Part shown: in pieces, positions 32,781-40,614 of the stretch
How the letters are laid out: every line of letters begins with the position of its first letter
Numbering within the stretch: position 1 is the stretch's first letter
Source of the DNA: Desulfovibrionaceae bacterium
GTDB lineage: Bacteria; Desulfobacterota; Desulfovibrionia; Desulfovibrionales; Desulfovibrionaceae
DNA: 48,613 bases
Direction: 5' to 3'
Assembly (NCBI GenBank): GCA_022510785.1
Contig: JAFLSV010000013.1
Span: forward strand, 1 to 48,613
Translations under genes and position numbers: made by a program
Notes under the pieces: model-generated
Told to the model about the DNA's origin: nothing
The model's input: the letters and a program-made list of their open reading frames with translations, nothing else
Databases searched by the model: none

Positions 32781-33251
32781 ATGCTGCCTATGGAACCGCT
32801 GGAAAACGCCATTCTCGCCCTGTACGACAAGGGCTATTGCTGCAGCCAGGTGCTGGCCCTGCTCATTCTGGGCGTTCAGGGCAAGGAAAACCCCGACCTG
32901 GTGCGTTCCCTGTCCGGCCTGTGCCATGGCATCGGCCGCAGCGGCGACGCCTGCGGCATTCTGACCGGGGCCTGCTGCGTGCTGTCCTACCTGGTGAACC
33001 AGGAAGCGGGCGACAGCCGCACCCTGCCCGGCGCGGAACTGGTTATCGAGGAGTTTGTGGACTGGTTCAACGAGGCGTCCACACAGCAGTGGGGTTCCAT
33101 CCGCTGCACCGACATTCTGGGCGAGGAAAAGCCCGGCGGGCCGGACAAGAGCCATTGCCGCGCCCTGCTGGCCCAAAGCTGGATACGCCTGCTGGGCATC
33201 CTGACCATGCACAACATTGCCTACGCGGCCGCTCCCGCCCGGAAAAAATAG
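32781..33251 (+). CDS. C_GCAxxG_C_C family (DVU_1555-like) protein
   Basis: The Cys pattern defines this family: YCCSQVL near residue 21, then LCHGIGRSGDACGILTGACC (residues about 47-66). The Cys residues could bind a metal or take part in redox chemistry; the function is not established. The C-terminal half (ELVIEEFVDWFNEASTQQWG, with CTDIL and HCRALL) is also typical, with two more Cys residues. The start at 32781 (MLPMEPLENAI) has GGGGGTGG just upstream. The product has 156 residues. It is a single gene with its own promoter and a palindrome at the start site, suggesting regulated expression. This family is frequent in sulfate reducers and other anaerobes. Confidence 0.85.
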   Translation: MLPMEPLENAILALYDKGYCCSQVLALLILGVQGKENPDLVRSLSGLCHGIGRSGDACGILTGACCVLSYLVNQEAGDSRTLPGAELVIEEFVDWFNEASTQQWGSIRCTDILGEEKPGGPDKSHCRALLAQSWIRLLGILTMHNIAYAAAPARKK

Positions 33252-33326
33252 AAAACGGGCGGGCAAGGCCCGCCCGCGCTCCATGCCGTTCCGGCCTGTC
33301 TTCCTCTCCCGCGCCTTGCGGGGAGC

Positions 33327-34316
33327 TCAGCGTCTCGCCTCGCCCTGCAGTTCGCCGGGCCGGGCCTGCGAGCCGTGGCTTTGCACAATTTTGCTGCCCG
33401 GCGGCACGTCGCGGGTCAGCCACACATTGCCCCCGATAACCGAGTCCCGGCCGATGGTGATCCGCCCCAGAATGGACGCCCCGGCGTAAACCGTCACATT
33501 GTCTTCCAGAATGGGATGGCGCGGTATGCCCTTGACCAGAGCGCCGTCTTCGCCCTTGGCGAAGGACAGCGCGCCGAGCGTCACGCCCTGATACAGGCGG
33601 CAGCCCCTGCCGATGATGCAGGTTTCGCCGATAACCACGCCGGTGCCGTGGTCGATGAAAAAGTTTTCGCCGATGGACGCGCCGGGGTGGATGTCAATGC
33701 CCGTGCGCGAGTGCGCCATTTCACTGATCATGCGGGGAATGACCGGGACTTTCAGCGTATACAGCTCGTGGGCGATGCGGTGATGGGTCATGGTCAGAAG
33801 CGACGGGTAGCAGAAGATGGTTTCGCCGGGGCTGGTGGCCGCGGGGTCGCCCTCATAGGCCGCCATGGCGTCCAGGCTCAAAAGATGCCGCAGTTCGGGC
33901 AGGCGCTCCATGAAGCGCATGGCCTTGTCCTGTGACACATCCTCGCATTCGTGGCACTCTTTGGCGTAGTCCGCGCGGGCGAAGCAGCCGCCCCGGCGGA
34001 TCTGCTCGGCCAGCAGGCGGTAGATGGAATCAAGGTTGGCGGCCAGATGGTAGCGCAGGGATTCCATATGGATGCGCGAGGGCCCGAAATAGCCGGGAAA
34101 AAGCACGGCCTTCAGGCGCTCCATGATCTCCGCCAGTTTTTCGTGGGAGGGCATGGGCGCGTCGCAGTCCGTGGGGTTGGTCACGGCGGAGAGCGAGTCG
34201 GCCTGGCTCAGGCAGGCGGCCACGGCGTCCAGCCTGTCCATGCTGTGAGGGCCGCGGGCATCGTTGGGCCGCACGGGCCGGATTTCGCGGCGGGGGCTTG
34301 TGGAACACTGGCTCAT
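33327..34316 (-). CDS. cysE: serine O-acetyltransferase CysE
   Basis: CysE acetylates L-serine with acetyl-CoA to give O-acetylserine for cysteine synthesis. The left-handed beta-helix of hexapeptide repeats runs from about residue 200: GIDIHPGASIGENFFIDHGT, then GVVIGETCIIGRGCRLYQGV, with the catalytic His/Asp residues in this stretch. A late segment (ILEDNVTVYAGASILGRITI) ends the coil. The 329-residue length and the N-terminal helical domain (SLRYHLAANLDSIYRLLAEQ) fit the long form found in many anaerobes. It lies 3 nt after cysK, so the two are surely co-expressed and may form the cysteine synthase complex. Confidence 0.93.
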   Translation of the reverse strand: MSQCSTSPRREIRPVRPNDARGPHSMDRLDAVAACLSQADSLSAVTNPTDCDAPMPSHEKLAEIMERLKAVLFPGYFGPSRIHMESLRYHLAANLDSIYRLLAEQIRRGGCFARADYAKECHECEDVSQDKAMRFMERLPELRHLLSLDAMAAYEGDPAATSPGETIFCYPSLLTMTHHRIAHELYTLKVPVIPRMISEMAHSRTGIDIHPGASIGENFFIDHGTGVVIGETCIIGRGCRLYQGVTLGALSFAKGEDGALVKGIPRHPILEDNVTVYAGASILGRITIGRDSVIGGNVWLTRDVPPGSKIVQSHGSQARPGELQGEARR

Positions 34317-34319
34317 GAT

Positions 34320-35249
34320 TCAGTCCTGAAGGCCCGCGAACAACGCGGTGGAGAGGTAGCGTTCACCCGTGTCGCAGGCGATGGTGACGATGTTCTTTCC
34401 CTGAAATTCCGGGCGCTCGGCCAGGCGCAGCGCCCCCATCAGGTTGGCTCCGGACGAGATGCCGCAGCTTATGCTCTCTTCGCGCAGCATGCGCCGGGCG
34501 GCCTTAAGGGCGTCGTCCGTGGGCACGGTGAGGATTTCGTCCACCAGCTGGCGGTCAAACACCCCGGGCACAAAACCCGCCCCTATGCCCTGAATGCCGT
34601 GGGCGGAGGGCGCGCCGCCGGACAGCACGGGCGATTCGGCGGGCTCCACGGCAACCACCCTGGTGGAGGGATCGGCTTCCTTCAGGCGGCGCCCCACCCC
34701 GCACAAGGTGGCCCCGGAACCCACGCCCGCCACAAAGGCGTCCACATGAAAACCCTGCCCGGCGGCCTGCTCCAGAATTTCCACGCCGGTTCGGGCGTAG
34801 TGCATGGCCGGGCCGTCGGGGTTGTCAAACTGGTTGGGCCGGAACGAGCCTGGGATGTCCCGGTTCAGCTCCCCGGCCCTGTCCTGCGCGCCCTTCATGC
34901 CCTTTTCCGGCGCGGTGAGCGTCAATTCGGCTCCCAGGGCGCGCAGCAGCATCATGCGCTCGCGGCTGACCGAGGAGGGCATGGTCAGAATGAGGCGCAT
35001 GCCAAGTTTGGCGCACAGCACGGCCAGGCCGATGCCCAGGTTGCCGCTGGTGGCCTCCACCACTGTGCCGCCGCGTTTCAGCCCGCCCCGTTTCATGGCC
35101 CCCTCGATATAGGCGCGGGCCGCGCGATCCTTGATGGAGCCGCCGGGGTTGCGCGCCTCCAGCTTGACAAAGATATTCGCGCCCGCCGCGCGCGGCACCT
35201 GTTCCAGGCGAACCAGGGGCGTGTGCCCTATGCAGTCAAGAATGTCCAT
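34320..35249 (-). CDS. cysK: cysteine synthase (O-acetylserine sulfhydrylase)
   Basis: This PLP enzyme makes cysteine from O-acetylserine and sulfide. The PLP lysine is K40 in RNPGGSIKDRAARAYIEG; the substrate loop TSGNLGIGLA is at about 67-76 (usually TSGNTG), and the phosphate-binding loop is GVGSGATLCG. The C-terminal ISCGISSGANL is typical. The start at 35249 (MDILDCIGHTPLVRL) has AAGGAA upstream and gives 309 residues, the normal length; extending the frame upstream adds unrelated sequence. It overlaps the end of the small upstream gene by 14 nt. CysM versus CysK cannot be separated by eye. Confidence 0.93.
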   Translation of the reverse strand: MDILDCIGHTPLVRLEQVPRAAGANIFVKLEARNPGGSIKDRAARAYIEGAMKRGGLKRGGTVVEATSGNLGIGLAVLCAKLGMRLILTMPSSVSRERMMLLRALGAELTLTAPEKGMKGAQDRAGELNRDIPGSFRPNQFDNPDGPAMHYARTGVEILEQAAGQGFHVDAFVAGVGSGATLCGVGRRLKEADPSTRVVAVEPAESPVLSGGAPSAHGIQGIGAGFVPGVFDRQLVDEILTVPTDDALKAARRMLREESISCGISSGANLMGALRLAERPEFQGKNIVTIACDTGERYLSTALFAGLQD

Positions 35250-35700
35250 GGCGTGTTCCTTTGTTGCGGGAAGCCGGGGCTTGTTTTTGTCCATCCCGGG
35301 CGCGCCCGCCGCATCGCGGAACGCGCGGTGAGCCGGCCCCCCGGGCGTCCGGGGCGCCTGACTCGCCGGCCGCGTCCGGCGCATGGGCGCACGCGGTATC
35401 ATCGCGGGTGAACATGCGCCACAGCACGGACTCTCCCTCCGGCCCGTTTTTGAGTTCCGGCGTGACGTGCAGCAGGGGCCGGCCCTGCCATTCATAGGTC
35501 AGGCTGTTGTCCGGAGCGATGCGGCACAGCATTCCCTCGGCTATGTCCCGGGGACTGAGCTTTGCGGGGTTGACGCCCAGCTCGAAGAGCTGTTCCCGCA
35601 GCAGTTCCTCCACGCGGCGGGCCACCGCGGGGGTGGGCCGCGGGGCAGGGCGGGAGCGGGCGTCGCCGGAAGCCGGGGAATCGGGGGAATGGACGGACAT
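35236..35700 (-). CDS. hypothetical protein, 154 aa
   Basis: A core of about 60 residues looks folded: VARRVEELLREQLFELGVNP, then KLSPRDIAEGMLCRIAPDNS with LTYEWQGRPLLHVTPE next. The last 60 residues are Arg/Ala/Pro-rich and probably disordered. I do not recognise a named family, but the core does not look like chance coding. It overlaps the start of cysK by 14 nt, so it would be translationally coupled to cysteine synthesis. The ATG at 35700 has GGAGGCAGC-like sequence upstream. A shorter product ending within the core through another frame is not evident. Role unknown. Confidence 0.6.
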   Translation of the reverse strand: MSVHSPDSPASGDARSRPAPRPTPAVARRVEELLREQLFELGVNPAKLSPRDIAEGMLCRIAPDNSLTYEWQGRPLLHVTPELKNGPEGESVLWRMFTRDDTACAHAPDAAGESGAPDARGAGSPRVPRCGGRARDGQKQAPASRNKGTRHGHS

Positions 35701-35815
35701 GCTGCCTCCGTGGGGTCTGAACCTATGTTTAATCTTTTGCGCGGGCTTGGCAAGTACAGGGAAACGCGCCGTCCCGCAAAAAGACTTAAGAACCGGGCCG
35801 GCGTGTAAAAAAGAC

Positions 35816-35844
35816 TTGACGAAAGAGTCCGGGCCTACTACAAA
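35816..35844 (+). promoter_or_regulatory. promoter of tRNA-Val
   Basis: TTGACG (35816-35821) and TACAAA (35839-35844) lie 17 bp apart. Start of transcription would be near 35851, about 14 nt before the mature tRNA 5' end. Confidence 0.65.
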
Positions 35845-35864
35845 CAGGGCTCACCGAACGGTAG

Positions 35865-35940
35865 AGGCGCGTAGCTCAGGTGGCAGAGCACTTCCTTGAC
35901 ACGGAAGGGGTCAGCAGTTCAAGTCTGCTCGTGCCTACCA
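35865..35940 (+). tRNA. tRNA-Val (anticodon GAC)
   Basis: The cloverleaf folds without gaps. The acceptor AGGCGCG pairs with CGTGCCT (one G-U), the D arm is GCTC/GAGC, the anticodon stem CTTCC/GGAAG encloses loop TTGACAC with GAC at 34-36, and the T arm AGCAG/CTGCT encloses TTCAAGT. CCA is encoded (35938-35940). It reads GUC and GUU codons. It sits just before thrS with its own promoter and terminator. Confidence 0.95.
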
Positions 35941-35954
35941 TGCAACAATAATGG

Positions 35955-35988
35955 GAAGGGAGGTTCGCGCCTCCCTTCTCTGGTTTTG
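35955..35988 (+). terminator. terminator after tRNA-Val, in the thrS leader
   Basis: GAAGGGAGG pairs with CCTCCCTTC (9 bp, loop TTCGCG), then TCTGGTTTTGG. The U content is moderate. It starts 15 nt after the tRNA and about 56 nt before the thrS start, so it could also limit read-through into thrS. Confidence 0.7.
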
Positions 35989-36043
35989 GAGATCGCTGAG
36001 CCTCCGGCCGTTTCCGGCCGGGGCGGCTTCGGGAGCGTGAGTC

Positions 36044-37981
36044 ATGCAGGTATCGGTTGAAGGCACAATGGTGGATGCGCCCCAGGGCGCGACAGTGGGT
36101 GACGCCCTCAGGCTGGGGCTGTCCGGCAAGCGATTCAGGGCGGCTCTGGCGGCCCGCGCCGACACGGGCGCGCTGCTGGATCTCGCCGCGCCGCTGGACG
36201 AGCGGACGCGCTCCCTCAGTCCTGTGACGGCGGACGAGCCCGAGGGGCTTCAGCTTCTGCGGCACTCCACGTCCCACGTTATGGCCGCCGCGGTGCAGAA
36301 GCTCTTCCCCGGCGTGAAGGTCACCATCGGCCCGGCCATCGACTCCGGCTTTTACTACGACTTTGACACCCCCCGGCCCTTTACCCTGGACGATCTGCCC
36401 GCCATCGAGGCCGAAATGCGCCGCCTGGCCGGGGCCGACCTGCCCTTTGAGCGCAGCGTCATGCCCAGGGCCGAGGCGGCGGCCTTGTTCCGGGACAGGG
36501 GCGAAAGCTACAAGGCCGAAATTATCGAGGGCATTGAGGCCGACAGCGTGTCCCTGTACCGCTGCGGCGACTTTCTGGATCTGTGCCGCGGCCCCCATAT
36601 TCCGCGCACGGGCCTGGTGCGGGCCTTCAAGCTGCTGTCCGTGGCCGGGGCGTACTGGCGCGGGGATGAAAAGAACCCCATGCTCTCGCGCATTTACGGC
36701 ACCGCCTTCGGGGATGAAAAAGCCCTGAGGGATCACCTGGATCGCCTGGAGGAAGCCAAACGCCGCGATCACCGCAAGCTGGGGCGTGAGCTTGACCTTT
36801 TCACCTTCCATGAGGATGTGGCGCCGGGCATGTCCTTCTGGCTGCCCAAAGGCATGATGCTGCGCACCATTCTCGAAGATTTTCTGCGCCGCGAGCACTT
36901 GAAGCGCGGCTATGAACTGGTGCAGGGCCCGCAGATTCTGCGCCGCGAACTGTGGGAAAGGTCGGGCCACTACGATCACTACCGCGAAAACATGTATTTT
37001 ACCGAAATCGAGGGTGATGTGCACGGCGTCAAGCCCATGAACTGCGTGGGCCACATGCTCATGTACGGCCAGCGCCTGCACAGCTACCGCGATTTGCCCG
37101 TGCGCCTCTTTGAGCTGGGCGTGGTGCACCGGCACGAAAAGTCCGGCGTGCTGCACGGGCTTTTGCGCGTGCGCCAGTTCACCCAGGATGACGCGCACAT
37201 CATCTGCGCGCCCGAGCAGCTGGAGGACGAAATCTTAAGCGTCATGCACCTGTCCAGCGATCTTATGGATCTGTTTGGCTTTTCCTACAAAATTTTCATT
37301 TCCACCCGGCCGAAGGACAGCATCGGCTCCGATGAGGACTGGGAGCGCGCCACCGGCGCCCTCATCCACGCCGTGGAAAAGGAAGGCAAAAGCTACCGGA
37401 TCAATGAGGGGGACGGCGCCTTTTACGGCCCCAAGATTGATATCAAGGTCACGGACGCCATAGGGCGCGAATGGCAGCTGTCCACCATTCAGGTGGATTT
37501 CACCCTGCCCGAGCGCTTTGATCTGGTCTATGTGGGCCAGGATGGCGAGCGTCACCGCCCGGTCATGGTGCACCGGGCCATTCTGGGCTCGCTGGAGCGC
37601 TTTATCGGCGTGCTCACCGAACACTACGCCGGAGCCTTCCCCACCTGGCTGGCTCCGGTGCAGGCCCGCCTGCTCAACGTCACCGACGATCAGGCGGCCT
37701 ATGTCAGGGGTGTGAAGGATCGGCTCAACGCCCTGGGCATCCGCGCGGAAAGCGATGTGCGCAACGAAAAGCTGGGCTTCAAGGTTCGCGAGGCTCAGCT
37801 GGCCAGGATTCCCTATATCCTGGTCGTGGGCGACAGGGAAGTGGCGGATGCCGGCGTCAATGTGCGCCTGCGTTCGGGCGAAACCGTGGGCTTCCGCACC
37901 GTGGATGACGCGGCGGCCCTGATCCGGGCCGATGGAGAGGAACCTTTTAAGCGCGGAGGGATGAGCTATAGCTTCGCCTAA
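36044..37981 (+). CDS. thrS: threonyl-tRNA synthetase
   Basis: It charges tRNA-Thr with threonine. In order: TGS domain (about 1-62, [20 protein letters not shown]), editing domain ([20 protein letters not shown]), the class II catalytic core with the Zn-binding Cys in [12 protein letters not shown] near residue 331, motif 2 ([20 protein letters not shown]), motif 3 ([17 protein letters not shown]), and the C-terminal anticodon-binding domain. The length of 645 residues is normal. GGGAG precedes the ATG. It leads a co-directional run with infC, 1 nt later, and is the standard arrangement of translation genes in many bacteria. Confidence 0.98.
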   Translation: MQVSVEGTMVDAPQGATVGDALRLGLSGKRFRAALAARADTGALLDLAAPLDERTRSLSPVTADEPEGLQLLRHSTSHVMAAAVQKLFPGVKVTIGPAIDSGFYYDFDTPRPFTLDDLPAIEAEMRRLAGADLPFERSVMPRAEAAALFRDRGESYKAEIIEGIEADSVSLYRCGDFLDLCRGPHIPRTGLVRAFKLLSVAGAYWRGDEKNPMLSRIYGTAFGDEKALRDHLDRLEEAKRRDHRKLGRELDLFTFHEDVAPGMSFWLPKGMMLRTILEDFLRREHLKRGYELVQGPQILRRELWERSGHYDHYRENMYFTEIEGDVHGVKPMNCVGHMLMYGQRLHSYRDLPVRLFELGVVHRHEKSGVLHGLLRVRQFTQDDAHIICAPEQLEDEILSVMHLSSDLMDLFGFSYKIFISTRPKDSIGSDEDWERATGALIHAVEKEGKSYRINEGDGAFYGPKIDIKVTDAIGREWQLSTIQVDFTLPERFDLVYVGQDGERHRPVMVHRAILGSLERFIGVLTEHYAGAFPTWLAPVQARLLNVTDDQAAYVRGVKDRLNALGIRAESDVRNEKLGFKVREAQLARIPYILVVGDREVADAGVNVRLRSGETVGFRTVDDAAALIRADGEEPFKRGGMSYSFA

Positions 37982-37982
37982 C

Positions 37983-38519
37983 ATGCGACCTCGGCGCGAC
38001 ATGCCCCAGGACGGGGTGCGCCGCAACGAGCAGATTCGGGCCCGCGAGGTGCGGGTGATTGGTGCGGAAGGGGAGCAGATTGGAATTCTGTCCCGGGTGG
38101 AAGCCATGGCCCTGGCCAGGGAGGCCGGCATGGATCTGGTGGAAGTGGCCGCCACGGCCGATCCGCCCGTGTGCCGCATCATGGACTTTGGCAAGTTCCG
38201 GTACGAACAGCAGCAGAAAAAGAAAGAAGCCAGGCGCAATCAGTCGGTGGTGCAGATCAAGGAAATCAAGGTCAGGCCCAAAACCGACGATCACGACTAC
38301 GAAACCAAACTGCGTCATATCCGCCGTTTTCTGGGGGATGGCGACCGCTGCCGGGTCACGGTCTTTTTCCGCGGGCGCGAAATTGTCCACAAGGATAGGG
38401 GCCAGGCCATTCTGGAACGGGTCATCGAAGATACCCGGGATGTGGGCCGGGTGGAACAGGAGCCCAGCGCCGAGGGCCGCACCCTTCAAATGCTGCTGGT
38501 GCCCCTGCCCAAGAAGTAG
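37983..38519 (+). CDS. infC: translation initiation factor IF-3
   Basis: IF-3 binds the 30S subunit and enforces correct start-codon choice. The N-domain (VRRNEQIRAREVRVIGAEGE), linker (MDFGKFRYEQQQKKKEARRN) and C-domain (VKEIKVRPKTDDHD-like stretch, then VTVFFRGREIVHKDRGQAIL) are complete in 178 residues. The ATG at 37983 is 1 nt after the thrS stop and has no close ribosome binding site (GGAGG is about 20 nt away), so it may rely on coupling. In many bacteria infC has a non-AUG start under IF-3 feedback; here an ATG is used. Confidence 0.97.
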   Translation: MRPRRDMPQDGVRRNEQIRAREVRVIGAEGEQIGILSRVEAMALAREAGMDLVEVAATADPPVCRIMDFGKFRYEQQQKKKEARRNQSVVQIKEIKVRPKTDDHDYETKLRHIRRFLGDGDRCRVTVFFRGREIVHKDRGQAILERVIEDTRDVGRVEQEPSAEGRTLQMLLVPLPKK

Positions 38520-38723
38520 GCGCCCCCGCATCGGGCCGCGCGGAAGGAGAGCCGCCGTTCCCCGGCAGGGGAAGGCCCGCCGCGGGGCGGGCCAGTGTGG
38601 GATTTTTGCTTGCGGATTATGCCAAAAAAAGGCATGATTCGCCCTTTCGGTTCGCACACTCGCGTTTCGGCCCATTCACGCCCGGGCCCGCGAAGAGCCG
38701 CGAGTTTTTTAAGGAGTAGACCC
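38520..38723 (+). promoter_or_regulatory. infC-rpmI leader with hairpins
   Basis: A 204-nt gap precedes rpmI. It contains a strong GGCCCGCC/GGCGGGCC hairpin (38574-38593) and ATGCC-A7-GGCAT (38618-38635). In E. coli, L20 represses its own operon by binding a structured site before rpmI; this region could do the same, but I cannot identify that structure here. Confidence 0.4.
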
Positions 38724-38921
38724 ATGCCCAAGATGAAAAGCAGCCGTTCCGCCGCCAAGCGCTTCAGCACCACCGGCAGCGGCAAGTTCCGCCGCCGCCG
38801 CCAGAACCTGCGCCACATCCTGACCAAAAAAGACGCCAAGCGCCGCGCCCGTCTGGGCCAGGGCGCCCTGGTGGACAGCGCCAACCTGAAGGCGGTGAAG
38901 CGCCTGCTTCCCTATGCCTGA
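38724..38921 (+). CDS. rpmI: 50S ribosomal protein L35
   Basis: The 65-residue basic protein has the L35 sequence: PKMKSSRSAAKRFSTTGSGK near the start and RRQNLRHILTKKDAKRRARL in the middle. AAGGAG precedes the ATG at 38724 by 7 nt. It is followed by rplT after 152 nt, the usual order. Confidence 0.98.
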   Translation: MPKMKSSRSAAKRFSTTGSGKFRRRRQNLRHILTKKDAKRRARLGQGALVDSANLKAVKRLLPYA

Positions 38922-39073
38922 GTTTCCGGTCGCGCCTGCGGGTGAAAGCCTCTGGCTCTTCGGCCGCGACCTGACCGGGAAGAACATTCACGCCGCCGCG
39001 GATCGGCCGCGGCAGCCTGTCGCCCCGCTGGCCTGATCTCCGCCTCGCGGGGGCTGAACACTGGAGGATATCC

Positions 39074-39427
39074 ATGCGTGTGAAGAGAGGTCTTGCTGCC
39101 CATCGCCGGCACAAGAAATACCTGGACATGGCCAAGGGCTTCCGGGGCGGCCGCAGCCGTTTGTACCGCATCGCCCGCGAAGCTGTTGAACGTTCCCTCG
39201 CCTATGCCTACCACGGCCGCAAGCTGCGCAAGCGCGACTTCCGCCGGCTGTGGATTTTGCGCATCAACGCGGGGGCCCGCGCCAACGGGCTTTCCTATTC
39301 CCGCTTCATGCACGGGCTCGAGCTGGCCGGGGTGAGCATCAACCGCAAGATGCTCGCCGACCTCGCCGTACGCGAAAAGGCCGACTTCGCCGCCCTTGTC
39401 GGGCTGGCCAAATCCAAGCTGGCGTAA
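39074..39427 (+). CDS. rplT: 50S ribosomal protein L20
   Basis: L20 is an early 23S rRNA-binding assembly protein and, in enterobacteria, the repressor of the rpmI-rplT unit. The 117 residues match the family throughout: [20 protein letters not shown], then [20 protein letters not shown], with [20 protein letters not shown] later. TGGAGG precedes the ATG. Confidence 0.98.
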   Translation: MRVKRGLAAHRRHKKYLDMAKGFRGGRSRLYRIAREAVERSLAYAYHGRKLRKRDFRRLWILRINAGARANGLSYSRFMHGLELAGVSINRKMLADLAVREKADFAALVGLAKSKLA

Positions 39428-39563
39428 ATCCATCGGGCGCCCCCGCCCGCCCGAAGATCCGGGGACGAATCGGGAGGCGCTCTCTCACCGGGCCGCTTTT
39501 CCGCCTCGCGTATGGGCGGGCAGGCGGCCGCTTCTTCTCTTTTTTCCATCGCAGGGGCCTGTC

Positions 39564-40604
39564 ATGGAACTGTTGGAGCACATGGAAAGCCTGGCCGGGG
39601 CGCTGACCGAGCGCCTGAGCCAGGTTTCGTCGTTACCGGAGCTGGAAGGCTGCCGGGTGGATTTTCTGGGCCGCAAGGGGCGGCTGGCCGAACTCATGGC
39701 CCGTCTGCCCGAACTGCCGCCCGCCGACCGTCCGGCGTTCGGCCAGGCCGCCAACCGGGTCAAGCAGCGGCTCACCGCCCTCATTGAGGAGCGCCGGGCC
39801 AGCCTGGAGCGGGAGCGGGAAGCGGCGCTTCTGGCCCGCTTTGACCCCAGTCTGCCGGGCCGCCGGCCCTGGGCGGGCTCCCTGCATCCCATTACCCTGG
39901 CCATGGAAGAAGTGTGCTCCGTGTTCCGGGGCATGGGCTACGAGGTTGTCTCCGGCCCGGAGGTGGACACCGATTTCCACTGCTTCGAGGCCCTGAACAT
40001 GCCGCCCGAGCACCCCGCCCGCGACATGCAGGACACCCTGTACATCCGGGACAAGGTGGTTCTGCGTACGCACACCTCCACCATGCAGATCCGCACCATG
40101 CTCCAGCGCCGGCCGCCCCTGGCCGTCATCGCGCCGGGCAAGGTCTACCGCCGCGATTCGGACGTCACGCATTCGCCTATGTTCCACCAGATAGAGGGCC
40201 TTCTGGTGGATACCAAAGTCACCCTGGCCGATCTGCGCGGCACGCTCACCGCCTTTCTGAAGGCCGTGTTCGGCGAAAAGACGCGGGTGCGCTTCCGCCC
40301 CAGCTTTTTTCCCTTTACCGAGCCCAGCGTGGAAGTGGACATGTCCTGCACCCGCTGCGGCGGGGAAGGGCATGTCCATGGCGAGACCTGCCGCATCTGC
40401 AAGGGATCGGGCTGGCTGGAAATCCTGGGCAGCGGCATGGTGGATCCCGCCGTGTTCGAGGCCGTGGGCTACGACCCCGAGCGGGTCACGGGCTTCGCCT
40501 TCGGCCTGGGCGTGGAGCGGGTGGCCATGCTCAAGTACGGCATCAGCGACATCCGCCTCAATTTTGAAAACGACGTGCGCTTCCTGAGCCAGTTCACGGT
40601 GTGA
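39564..40604 (+). CDS. pheS: phenylalanyl-tRNA synthetase alpha subunit
   Basis: This is the catalytic subunit of the alpha2-beta2 enzyme. The N-terminal coiled coil binds tRNA, and the core has [20 protein letters not shown], then [20 protein letters not shown] (motif 2) and [20 protein letters not shown] (motif 3). A Cys-rich loop ([20 protein letters not shown]) may bind zinc. The start at 39564 has AGGGG upstream and gives 346 residues. The upstream in-frame extension is non-homologous. pheT follows after 10 nt. Confidence 0.98.
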   Translation: MELLEHMESLAGALTERLSQVSSLPELEGCRVDFLGRKGRLAELMARLPELPPADRPAFGQAANRVKQRLTALIEERRASLEREREAALLARFDPSLPGRRPWAGSLHPITLAMEEVCSVFRGMGYEVVSGPEVDTDFHCFEALNMPPEHPARDMQDTLYIRDKVVLRTHTSTMQIRTMLQRRPPLAVIAPGKVYRRDSDVTHSPMFHQIEGLLVDTKVTLADLRGTLTAFLKAVFGEKTRVRFRPSFFPFTEPSVEVDMSCTRCGGEGHVHGETCRICKGSGWLEILGSGMVDPAVFEAVGYDPERVTGFAFGLGVERVAMLKYGISDIRLNFENDVRFLSQFTV

Positions 40605-40614
40605 GGGTACGGCA

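Noticed and set aside
38520..38723. Riboswitch in the infC-rpmI gap
   Set aside because: Hairpins are present, but none matches a known riboswitch core; an L20 feedback site is the more likely explanation.
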